Below are positions 33,631 through 42,759 of a DNA stretch of 64,000 nt, one piece after another. Position 1 is the first letter of the stretch. Each line of letters begins with the position of its first letter. The translations under genes and the position numbers were made by a program. The notes below the pieces were generated by a model. That model had not been told where the DNA came from, made no database searches, and saw nothing but the letters and a program-made list of their open reading frames with translations. The stretch is from positions 76,581 to 140,580 of the forward strand of contig CAWCWV010000013.1 of NCBI GenBank assembly GCA_963799365.1. Direction: 5' to 3'. Origin of the DNA: Marinirhabdus sp963799365. GTDB taxonomy: Bacteria; Bacteroidota; Bacteroidia; Flavobacteriales; Flavobacteriaceae.

Positions 33631-34563
33631 ATGAAACATTGTATATTCCTAATATTCGCATCACTCGTATTGATGTCGTGCGCAACCAAAAAAGAAGTCA
33701 CAGAAAATCCTAAGGAGATGAGTAAGGAGGCTTCAGATAGCATTGCGGAAATACCAAACCAAAATAATGAAACCGACAGCCTAGGAATCACAGTGGCTAA
33801 AGGCACCAAAGTAGGCACTACTGGAGCTATTAGGGACATGGAACCAATGTTACCTATAGCTGAAAATGATTCCATGGTAGAGATTAACCCACAAGTTTTC
33901 ACACCGCCTACAAAAATTGAAAAATTCGATCATTCCGAGTTTAATTCATTATTGCAACGGTATGTAGCGGCAAATGGAACTGTAAATTACGAAGGTTTCA
34001 GAAAAAACAGTAAAACACTTAGAGACTACATTGCTTCTCTGGGAGAAAACTTACCTAATGAAAGCTGGTCTAAAAATGACAAACTCGCTTACTGGATGAA
34101 TGCCTATAATGCAATGACAGTAGATTTAATTCTTCGGAATTTACCTTTAGAAAGCATAAAAGATATTGATAAACCCTGGGACCAACGCCTTTGGAAACTG
34201 GGTGATAAGTGGTACAATCTGGACGAAATTGAACATCAGATACTTCGGAAAATGGACGAGCCTAGAATTCACTTTGGAATTAATTGTGCTTCTTATTCTT
34301 GTCCGCCCTTATTAAATGAAGCTTTTACTTCTGAAAAAGTAGATGCACAATTAGACTTGTTAGCCAGAAAATTTGTCAACGATTCCAGTAGAAATACCAT
34401 TACTTCTGATAACGTAGAAATTTCTAAAATTTTTAATTGGTTTTCAAAAGATTTTAAACAAAACGGAAGCGTGATCGATTTTCTAAATTTATATTCCGAA
34501 GTTAAAATTTCGGCGAATGCCAAAGTGCGCTATAAAGACTATAATTGGGAACTCAATGATTAA
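33631..34563 (+). CDS. DUF547 lipoprotein
   Basis: The 310-residue protein starts with a lipoprotein signal (IFASLVLMSCATKKE; Cys near 17), then about 70 residues rich in Glu, Lys and Thr. The DUF547 domain covers about 105-305 with YWMNAYNAMTVDLIL, the signature HFGINCASYSCPPL, and a closing KISANAKVRYKDYNWEL. DUF547 has a papain/transglutaminase-like core; the Asn-Cys-Ala-Ser-x-Ser-Cys-Pro motif is thought to hold the reactive Cys. It is the first of two tandem copies between the desaturase and the TIGR04283 glycosyltransferase; a third is at 40525-41238. Confidence 0.85.
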   Translation: MKHCIFLIFASLVLMSCATKKEVTENPKEMSKEASDSIAEIPNQNNETDSLGITVAKGTKVGTTGAIRDMEPMLPIAENDSMVEINPQVFTPPTKIEKFDHSEFNSLLQRYVAANGTVNYEGFRKNSKTLRDYIASLGENLPNESWSKNDKLAYWMNAYNAMTVDLILRNLPLESIKDIDKPWDQRLWKLGDKWYNLDEIEHQILRKMDEPRIHFGINCASYSCPPLLNEAFTSEKVDAQLDLLARKFVNDSSRNTITSDNVEISKIFNWFSKDFKQNGSVIDFLNLYSEVKISANAKVRYKDYNWELND

Positions 34564-34653
34564 TCTTTTCTTAAAACTAGCATAAGCACTTGTTAAGCCT
34601 ATTACTAATCGCAACGCATGGTTGTACATTGTAATACTTTAAAATCTGAATCT

Positions 34654-35454
34654 ATGAAATCTTTAAAATACTTCGCCTTACTTACTATAATTGCCTTAAC
34701 ATTACAAAGCTGTAACCTATTATCTGCGGCGGGTGTTAGTAGCCAAGGCCAACCCACTAAACAAGTGGAAGGAAAATTAACCTCAACCACAGCAAATTCT
34801 GAAGTAAACGTAGATCATTCGCAATGGACTACATTGTTGCAAAAACACGTTGACAATAAAGGACTCGTAAACTATAAAGCGTTTCAAAAAGACGAAAAAG
34901 AGTTGGACGCTTACTTAGATATGCTAGCCACAAAAGACCCTAACAATAATTGGAGCGTTCAAGAATTATTGGCTTTTTACATTAACCTCTACAATGCCCA
35001 AACAGTTAAACTTATTGTAGAAAATTACCCTACCAAGAGTATTAAAGATTTAGATGGTCCCTGGACAAAGGGAAGAGCCAGAGTAGACGGGCGTGAGTTA
35101 TCTTTAGGTGGGATTGAAAACGGAATTCTCCGCAAGATGAATGAGCCAAGAATACATTTTGCGATAAATTGCGCCTCTATATCTTGTCCAAAATTGTTAG
35201 ATGAAGCCTATACTGCTGCTAGAATAAATGAGCAGTTAGAACATGTAACCAATGAATTCATTAATGGTGATAAAAACGATATTAAAGAAAACGAAGCCCA
35301 GCTTTCTTCTATTTTTACATTTTACCCTAACGATTGGAAAGTAGATGGAAAGGTAAATATTACTGAATACATTAATCAATATAGCAAAGTGAAATTAGAC
35401 TCCAATGCTAACCTCACTTACAAAAATTATGATTGGGGCTTGAATGAACAATAA
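34654..35454 (+). CDS. DUF547 lipoprotein (second copy)
   Basis: ATG 34654 gives a lipoprotein signal (LLTIIALTLQSCNLL); the frame is open to 34618 but that adds a non-signal extension. The DUF547 domain shows FYINLYNAQTVKLIV, HFAINCASISCPKLL and NANLTYKNYDWGLNE. It is clearly paralogous to the preceding gene, which ends 90 bp upstream. Both would be anchored in a membrane facing the periplasm or surface. Enzymatic role is not established; being in the arsenosugar locus suggests a hydrolase or transferase acting on the product or its lipid form. Confidence 0.85.
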   Translation: MKSLKYFALLTIIALTLQSCNLLSAAGVSSQGQPTKQVEGKLTSTTANSEVNVDHSQWTTLLQKHVDNKGLVNYKAFQKDEKELDAYLDMLATKDPNNNWSVQELLAFYINLYNAQTVKLIVENYPTKSIKDLDGPWTKGRARVDGRELSLGGIENGILRKMNEPRIHFAINCASISCPKLLDEAYTAARINEQLEHVTNEFINGDKNDIKENEAQLSSIFTFYPNDWKVDGKVNITEYINQYSKVKLDSNANLTYKNYDWGLNEQ

Positions 35455-35582
35455 TGTCATCGATGCTAGGAATGATTCATCAGTCCTATTACTCGGCAAG
35501 TTGTTTATTAGGATTTTAAATTCATTCTAGTTTTTGGAATTAGAAACAACCATGAGCTCAAAATTTGCGTAAGTTTATACCT

Positions 35583-36344
35583 ATGATTTGTATTGTCATT
35601 CCTGTTTTAAATGAAGCCGAAAATATAATTTCGGTTTTAGGGCATCTCACCAAAAATTCTTCAAACAAGCACATTGCCGAAATTATTTTGGTAGATGGAG
35701 GTAGCAGTGATGATACCCGAAAACTCATAAAAGAATTTTCAACAAAAACGATCTACAACCTAGAGTTAATTTCTTCTGAAAAAGGACGCGCCAAACAAAT
35801 GAATGCTGGTGCCAGAAATGCAACAGGGAATATCCTTTATTTCTTGCACGCCGATAGCTTTCCTCCTAAACATTTTGATGCACTTATCATTTCCGAAGTA
35901 CAAAGAGGAAATCCGGCTGGTTGCTTTAAAATGAAATTTGACAGCAACCATTGGTGGCTCCGCATGGCAAGTTGGTTTACTAAATTTTCTTGGCGCGCTT
36001 GTCGTGGCGGGGATCAAAGTCAGTTTATTACTCGCGAGCTATTTGATGAAATTGGAGGCTATGACGAAACCTATGTTATTTACGAAGACAACATCCTGAT
36101 AAACGAACTCTATGAGCGCAAAAAATTTGTAGTCATCCAAGAATGGATTGGCTCTTCAGCCCGTTTATACCGTGACAAAGGTATTTGGTATTTGCAATAT
36201 CACTTTTTGGCTATCTATATAAAGCGATGGATGGGTGCTGATGCCGATGAACTATTTGCCTATTACGTAAAGCACATCAAGCAAAACCGAACGTCGCAAA
36301 CTTCACATACAAAAAAACCTGTAGAGGTTTTTGCCGATAAGTAA
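35583..36344 (+). CDS. TIGR04283-type arsenosugar glycosyltransferase
   Basis: ATG 35583 begins the conserved MICIVIPVLNEAENIISVL; a TTG at 35565 adds six residues without homology. GT2 features: VDGGSSDDTRKL, KGRAKQMNAGARNATGNILYFLHADSFPP with the DxD-like LHADS, and GGDQSQFITRELFDEIGGYDE. This matches the MftF-like glycosyltransferase family that accompanies ArsS/ArsM. It probably transfers a hexose or other sugar in arsenosugar assembly. It ends 72 bp before the hemerythrin gene and contains no membrane helix of its own. Confidence 0.88.
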   Translation: MICIVIPVLNEAENIISVLGHLTKNSSNKHIAEIILVDGGSSDDTRKLIKEFSTKTIYNLELISSEKGRAKQMNAGARNATGNILYFLHADSFPPKHFDALIISEVQRGNPAGCFKMKFDSNHWWLRMASWFTKFSWRACRGGDQSQFITRELFDEIGGYDETYVIYEDNILINELYERKKFVVIQEWIGSSARLYRDKGIWYLQYHFLAIYIKRWMGADADELFAYYVKHIKQNRTSQTSHTKKPVEVFADK

Positions 36345-36416
36345 CATTTAGGATTTCTTAAACAGTGTTCTTCTTTTATTGGTTGTAATTTTAAAATTCA
36401 ACAATAAAAAGAAACT

Positions 36417-36860
36417 ATGAACATATTTGAAGCTATTAGAGCAGACCACGACATCCAGCGAGAATTATTAGATAAAGCGCTGGCCACTTCTGGAGACACC
36501 AAAAAACGTAAGGACATTTGGGACAAACTCAAAGTCGAACTCAAAGGACATGAAACGGCAGAAGAACGCAACTTTTACAAGCAACTTATAGATAATGACA
36601 TGATGGTGGAACACACCCGCCACGGTATTGCAGAACATCACGAAATAGACGAACTCATTGAAAAAGTTGAAGAAGCAGACATGGACAGCGCTGCATGGTT
36701 AGCTCATATGAAAGCATTAGACCATCAGGTGCGACACCATCTGGAAGACGAAGAAAAATCATTTTTTCAATTGGCTGGAAAAGTATTTAGTGAAAGCCAG
36801 AAAACAAGTTTGGCTACAGCATATAATAAGGAAATGGAAATACAGCGAAAAGGAAAGTAA
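36417..36860 (+). CDS. Hemerythrin HHE-domain protein
   Basis: The 147-residue, all-helical protein has the expected ligands: IRADHDIQRELLD (His), GHETAEERNFY (His and Glu), HTRHGIAEHHEIDELIEK and HQVRHHLEDEEKSFF. These make a non-heme di-iron site that binds O2 or senses iron or nitrosative stress. It follows the arsenosugar glycosyltransferase and is probably the last gene of that block. Two 60-bp direct repeats separate it from the convergent barrel gene. Confidence 0.9.
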   Translation: MNIFEAIRADHDIQRELLDKALATSGDTKKRKDIWDKLKVELKGHETAEERNFYKQLIDNDMMVEHTRHGIAEHHEIDELIEKVEEADMDSAAWLAHMKALDHQVRHHLEDEEKSFFQLAGKVFSESQKTSLATAYNKEMEIQRKGK

Positions 36861-36898
36861 AAAGAGTTTTTTCTAATTTAAAAGAAACTAGCATGAAA

Positions 36899-36958
36899 CA
36901 GACCCCGCCCTGTTGCGGGGTTTAATTTGCTCTAAACTTTGTATGCGCCTTCGGCTTT
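36899..36958. repeat. 60-bp direct repeat, copy 1
   Basis: This copy begins CAGACCCCGCCCTG, continues with TTTGCTCTAAACTTTGTATG and ends CGCCTTCGGCTTT. It includes two small hairpins (CCCCGC..GCGGGG and GCC-TTC-GGC). Copy 2 starts 93 bp later with few differences. Confidence 0.85.
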
Positions 36959-36991
36959 CAATAGTTTCTTCAAAATTACGTTCACAATAAT

Positions 36992-37051
36992 CAGACCCCG
37001 CCCTGCGGCAGGGGTTAATTCGCTCTAAACTTTGTATGCGCCTTCGGCTTT
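36992..37051. repeat. 60-bp direct repeat, copy 2
   Basis: This is nearly identical to the copy at 36899-36958; the differences cluster in the hairpin loop (TGCGGCAGGGG versus TGTTGCGGGGT). The pair lies between two convergent genes and may act in termination. Confidence 0.85.
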
Positions 37052-37067
37052 AAAAAATATGAGCTCA

Positions 37068-38318
37068 TTAAAAGTATTGTCCAATCCCAATCACGAATCC
37101 ATTGGTCGCATCTTTGGTAACACCGTAACCGTAATCTATCCTAAACACTGTATTGAAAATACGCTTATGTATAAACCTAAGCCCCAATCCAGGATATACC
37201 CGAAGATTTTGATCATCACCAAAATCGGAAAAATCGCCTCCTGGATTCCGCCAACTTCCACCATCTACAAAGGCATTTCCCTGTAACACAAACCAGTCTT
37301 TTTCAAATACTGTATATCTAAACTCTGTATTTAAAACAATGGCGGCTGTACCGCGATCTATGGTATTTCCTACGCCTCGAATATTCAGGTTGTTGTCTAC
37401 GGCAAATGGTGCAAACGGACTATCATTGTTTGTAGCGACACCTAATCGCAAGCGGTTTGCCCAGTTTCCTTTTGTACCCACACGTTTGTAATAAACAAAA
37501 TCGTTGAAACCAATTAAAAATTCTGGTAAGGCTTCGCTTCTTGACGTAACATACTGAAAGTTGAAAATACTTTTAAAACCATCCACAAAATAATAATAAC
37601 GTTCCACATCATTATATTCATAAATAAGCTTGTAAAGCAGTTTTTTTACTTCTAAAAATTCCGGAACATCTGGACTGGTTGCGCCTTCTTTATATTCATA
37701 AGTTTCGGTAAAATAATTGACTCCAGCTTCAATTCGATTTTCAAAATTGAATTCATATAAACCCAGAATTTCATACGAGGTGTTATTATACTTGTAATCT
37801 GCTGTGCCAGAGTCTAAAAAAACTGGTTCTTCGGTAGTAAGATTTTGATAATTTAAAGCAATGCCTGTTTTATTATTGAAAAGATATGGTGCTTTAAAAT
37901 TTACTCCAAAACTGTTATAAATATCCTTTTGGTAATACCCACCCAATAGTATGTTTCTACCCAAGCCATTAAACTCGTAGAGTCCTAATCTATACGCAAA
38001 TTCATCATCATTTGTAGTATACACATTCGCCGATGGAATAATGGTGAAATTTTCCTCTACCCCGTAGATAACCTTATAACTGCCATCATTCTTTTTTACT
38101 ACTTGATAATAAGCGTGTGCAATTGCTGGCAAGCGCTTTAAACGTGTAATATCTGCCTCTAACTGAAGACTATCCAAGGTTGTGTTTTCCGTAATCTTAG
38201 TAATATCCCTAATGAAGGAGGAACGTGTCTTTTTGTTCCCTTGCACGGAGACCTCAGAAATATTTTGGCTAACTAAGGTAGAAGCAATTAAAAATAATAG
38301 GTAGGTAATTTTTTTCAC
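37068..38318 (-). CDS. BamA/TamA-family outer-membrane barrel protein
   Basis: The 416-residue protein has a signal peptide (YLLFLIASTLVSQ), one POTRA-like domain (ISEVSVQGNKKTRSSFIRDI, LEADITRLKRLP) and a 16-strand barrel with the Omp85 motif INIRGVGN (the usual RGxxN/RGF form) and a closing GIGQYF. It resembles the short Omp85 members with a single POTRA, which insert or translocate proteins or lipids, rather than full BamA with five POTRAs. It is convergent with the hemerythrin gene and ends at repeat copy 2. Three more leftward envelope genes lie upstream. Confidence 0.85.
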   Translation of the reverse strand: MKKITYLLFLIASTLVSQNISEVSVQGNKKTRSSFIRDITKITENTTLDSLQLEADITRLKRLPAIAHAYYQVVKKNDGSYKVIYGVEENFTIIPSANVYTTNDDEFAYRLGLYEFNGLGRNILLGGYYQKDIYNSFGVNFKAPYLFNNKTGIALNYQNLTTEEPVFLDSGTADYKYNNTSYEILGLYEFNFENRIEAGVNYFTETYEYKEGATSPDVPEFLEVKKLLYKLIYEYNDVERYYYFVDGFKSIFNFQYVTSRSEALPEFLIGFNDFVYYKRVGTKGNWANRLRLGVATNNDSPFAPFAVDNNLNIRGVGNTIDRGTAAIVLNTEFRYTVFEKDWFVLQGNAFVDGGSWRNPGGDFSDFGDDQNLRVYPGLGLRFIHKRIFNTVFRIDYGYGVTKDATNGFVIGIGQYF

Positions 38319-38404
38319 GACTTGGAGTTAGTGTACTAAACTAGTAGTTCCTAACACCAATTGTAAAATAGTTTTTATTTGGTAAGTACTACGGTTTTTA
38401 AACA

Positions 38405-39415
38405 CTATTTTTTTCTGTTTTTACTAAAAAAAGTTTTTATTTCGGTTTGCGCTGGTTTATTTTGTGGACTAAACTGATTGCTATCCAGGCCGCCAGCATT
38501 TTCATGATCTATAAACCATTTCCAAATAAAACCGCCTGCGAACCAAGGCTCGGGATATATTTCAGCAAAAAAAGCTTTGTATAAATTTGTTTGTGCGTCG
38601 GTATTGTGGCCGTTTTCTGTCCTGTTGCTTTGCCAAGGTTCTTTTCCTGAAAAATCAATATTTCTATAGCCATATTCGGTAAAGAGAATGGGTTTATTAT
38701 TTTTTTCTGAAACTTGTTTCATTTCAGCTTTCCATGGTTTCCATCCCTTTTGGGCATCTTCAACAGTAGGTGTTTTTAATGCTGAAACTGGAAAATACCC
38801 ATCCACTCCTATATAATCTAAGTCCTTCCAAAAGGGAAATCGTTTGTATTCGTCCCAATTGGCAGCATAGGTTAGCTTTCCTTTGTATACTTTTTTTACT
38901 TCGGCAATAAGATCGTTCCAAAATTGGGGTCGCTCTACGGTAAACTGCTCCAACTCTGTACCAATGCAATAGATTGCAGCGTTGGTTTCTTCGGCTACTT
39001 CGGCATATAACAGAACGAATTCTTTATAGGAAGCTTCCAATTTTTTCCAATCTTCTTCTGAAGCCATTTTCAAATAACCGGTAAATTCACCTCGAGAAAT
39101 CCATATTTGCGGCTTTAACATTACTTCAATATTATTTTGCTGAAGCATTTCAATGTACTGCTTTACCCCTTCCCTGCGTTCCCCAAACCATTGTCGATCA
39201 CTATTAAAATGCAGCTCTGGATTTTCTATGTCTCTAATAAATCCAAAAGGCATGACAGCCGCATAATTGGCATAAATATTCTTAACTTCTTGAACGTGCT
39301 CCTGTGTAGTGGGTTCTCCAGAAGCTACATAGCTCACACCATTGATCTTCGCAGGTTGTCCGGTACAGGCTTGGATTACGATGCAGACAAAAAAAAGGAA
39401 TTGGAGTTTCTTCAT
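38405..39415 (-). CDS. GH113-like glycoside hydrolase lipoprotein
   Basis: ATG 39415 gives a lipoprotein signal (FLFFVCIVIQACTG); the frame is open upstream to 39442. The 336-residue TIM-barrel-type protein contains VMLKPQIWIS, YCIGTELEQF (acid/base Glu154), YIGVDGYFPVS and PILFTEYGYR (nucleophile Glu247), followed by FIWKWFIDHENAGG. This order is that of GH113 mannanase-like enzymes. It would cut a beta-linked polysaccharide at the cell surface. It belongs to a leftward envelope group with barrels on either side. Confidence 0.82.
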   Translation of the reverse strand: MKKLQFLFFVCIVIQACTGQPAKINGVSYVASGEPTTQEHVQEVKNIYANYAAVMPFGFIRDIENPELHFNSDRQWFGERREGVKQYIEMLQQNNIEVMLKPQIWISRGEFTGYLKMASEEDWKKLEASYKEFVLLYAEVAEETNAAIYCIGTELEQFTVERPQFWNDLIAEVKKVYKGKLTYAANWDEYKRFPFWKDLDYIGVDGYFPVSALKTPTVEDAQKGWKPWKAEMKQVSEKNNKPILFTEYGYRNIDFSGKEPWQSNRTENGHNTDAQTNLYKAFFAEIYPEPWFAGGFIWKWFIDHENAGGLDSNQFSPQNKPAQTEIKTFFSKNRKK

Positions 39416-39464
39416 TTTAAATCTTTTAGCGTAAAGATACAAAGGCTTGGGTTAGCAATTCGTT

Positions 39465-40388
39465 TTAAAAAATAGCTCGTAATCCCAGACTAAAAGTTTG
39501 TCCTAAACCTTGGAAGCTCTCGCCTCTCACAAATTTCCCGTACGATGCCTCTACATTTAAAACATCTGTAACTTGGTATTTACCACCAAAGCCTAGCTGT
39601 GTGTAATTTTGAGAAAAATTGTTCCCAAAATCTATTAAAAATGCTTGTTGTGCATTCACAAAAAAAGTGGATTTTTGAGTGGGGAAATAGCTTAAAAAGG
39701 CACTTAGTGGTAAGAATAAGCTTTCGTTGGCAAATCGTTCGCCTATATTTTCGGTCGCTGGATCTGCATCAATAGCGTCTTCGCCAAAATTGTATCCAAG
39801 ATCTGCCTCTGTAAAAACTTGCCATTTGTCCGCTCCAAAGGTTTTGTCGTAAAAGAATTTGGTTTCCCAGAAAAAACTGCGCTTATCTAAATACGGCGCA
39901 TTGGGAACATCTTCAAAAACCGGAATATACAAGGAACTTGTAAAAGAAAAATTACTTATATTCTTAAACGGCTGTATGCGAATTGATGGCGCAATTGTAG
40001 TAAGGCCACTACGGGAATCTGTTGTGTTATCCTCAAAAGAAAGTACATCTAGCGTACTTGCACCACCAAAGGTGTTGGCTCTAACCTGAAAAATTAATCC
40101 TACATTAATTCTTCTACTTTCGCTTACCCCTGTGAAAATTTCGGTGGTATTCGTAAAAAACGTTTCCCGTGGAATCACCACTTTACTGGAGCCCTCATCG
40201 GTACGTTCGGTTTGCGTATAAATACTGTTAAAGAACTTAATATCCCATTGCCCTTTCTCCAATAATTTTGAAGGGGTAAATTCTTGAATATTACTCTTCC
40301 CGGAGGAAGTTTCTTTTTCCTGCGCAGTCAAAGCAGTACTCGTAAAAATTAGTAAGCAAAGTGTTGCTAAATTATTTAAGTTTTTCAT
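39465..40388 (-). CDS. Outer-membrane beta-barrel protein (phenol-degradation MetA-like porin type)
   Basis: The frame is open to 40511, but ATG 40388 gives the signal peptide (LATLCLLIFTSTALTAQ). The mature part of about 285 residues alternates aromatic strands: WDIKFFNSIYTQTERTDEG, INVGLIFQVRANTF, WETKFFYDKTFGADKWQVF, closing with FSLGLRAIF. I read it as a single-domain barrel of the transporter-like MetA type. The substrate is unknown. It lies 50 bp upstream of the GH113-like gene and 137 bp downstream of a DUF547 gene, all leftward. Confidence 0.65.
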   Translation of the reverse strand: MKNLNNLATLCLLIFTSTALTAQEKETSSGKSNIQEFTPSKLLEKGQWDIKFFNSIYTQTERTDEGSSKVVIPRETFFTNTTEIFTGVSESRRINVGLIFQVRANTFGGASTLDVLSFEDNTTDSRSGLTTIAPSIRIQPFKNISNFSFTSSLYIPVFEDVPNAPYLDKRSFFWETKFFYDKTFGADKWQVFTEADLGYNFGEDAIDADPATENIGERFANESLFLPLSAFLSYFPTQKSTFFVNAQQAFLIDFGNNFSQNYTQLGFGGKYQVTDVLNVEASYGKFVRGESFQGLGQTFSLGLRAIF

Positions 40389-40524
40389 AGTTTTTTGTTT
40401 TGGATTAGATAGTGCTTCACCTACCAACCAGGTCTTGAGGAGCAACTTGGCTGGTAAAGAGAAGGCTTTGTAATTTCTATTTTTTGAAATCCACCCTTTA
40501 GGGTTGGGCACAGGGTTCTATAAG

Positions 40525-41238
40525 CTATTTCGAATTAAGCTGCCAATCATAGCTATAATAGCTTATTTTGGAATTGGTTGGGACTTTTTCTTTTCGGTAT
40601 TTGTTGAGAAAATCTATTTCGTTTCCATCTTTTACAAAATCTTCTTTATACCATTTAAAAATTTCAGAAAAGGCTACTTTATTTCCTTTTACTTGTATAA
40701 AGTTGGGATTGTTAAGTGCTTTTACCGTTTGTTGTTGTAGCAATTTTTCAAGATTAGAGGGCGTATATGCAGTTGTAATAATTGGTGGACATCCTTTTGC
40801 ACCGCATACTAGGACAAAGTGAAACCGCGGTTCACTAAAGTTGGTACGTAGTTTTTTATTTTCAATATCGTTGAGCGTTATTTTTGTTCCTCCCAACTCG
40901 TAGGTAGTTGTGTCGAAGAATCCTTTTTTATCCAAAGGTGACTTAATTGGGTAATTATCTATAATCCCTTTTATGACTGAAAGGTTATATGCGTTAATCC
41001 AAAAGGCCTGATACGTTTTAGCTTCGGAAGTAGTAACCGAAATGTCTTTTGCCAGATTTAATACTGAAGATAGCGCTTCAGGGTTTTGAGAAATGGCTTT
41101 ATAGTCTACTTTTCCGTCGGAAATATACGTGCTAAAAAAGCTGTCGGCTTCATCAAAGAATGTGGAAACTTGCTGTGAAATTCCAGAGGTAACCGAAAAA
41201 AATGTAAGTAAAAATGTGAGTAGTGCGAGTTTTTTCAT
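40525..41238 (-). CDS. DUF547 exported protein (third copy)
   Basis: This 237-residue protein has a cleavable signal (LLTFLLTFFSVTSGISQ, no lipobox Cys) and the DUF547 domain: FWINAYNLSVIKGII, HFVLVCGAKGCPPI in place of HFxINCASxSCPxL, and ISYYSYDWQLN. The Cys is kept but the flanking Asn is Val in this copy. It is more divergent and soluble, whereas the two paralogues at 33631 and 34654 are lipoproteins. It is divergent, across 215 bp, from the oxidoreductase at 41454. Confidence 0.85.
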   Translation of the reverse strand: MKKLALLTFLLTFFSVTSGISQQVSTFFDEADSFFSTYISDGKVDYKAISQNPEALSSVLNLAKDISVTTSEAKTYQAFWINAYNLSVIKGIIDNYPIKSPLDKKGFFDTTTYELGGTKITLNDIENKKLRTNFSEPRFHFVLVCGAKGCPPIITTAYTPSNLEKLLQQQTVKALNNPNFIQVKGNKVAFSEIFKWYKEDFVKDGNEIDFLNKYRKEKVPTNSKISYYSYDWQLNSK

Positions 41239-41453
41239 TTTAAATATTTTATGGGCAATGAGTCATAACTATTCCAAATTGCTTACAACGCTATTCTTTA
41301 AATTTTTTAAAAAAACATCTTAAACTATATAGATACAAGGAAGTTAACAATTAAAAAAAATCAATTTCAGTTTTCTTGTAATGTTTACGTAAATTGAAAC
41401 GACCTAATTGGGAACCTATCCAAAAATAGCCACCTGTCTTTACGGGAATATCT

Positions 41454-42755
<1,302 letters not shown>

Positions 42756-42759
42756 TCGT

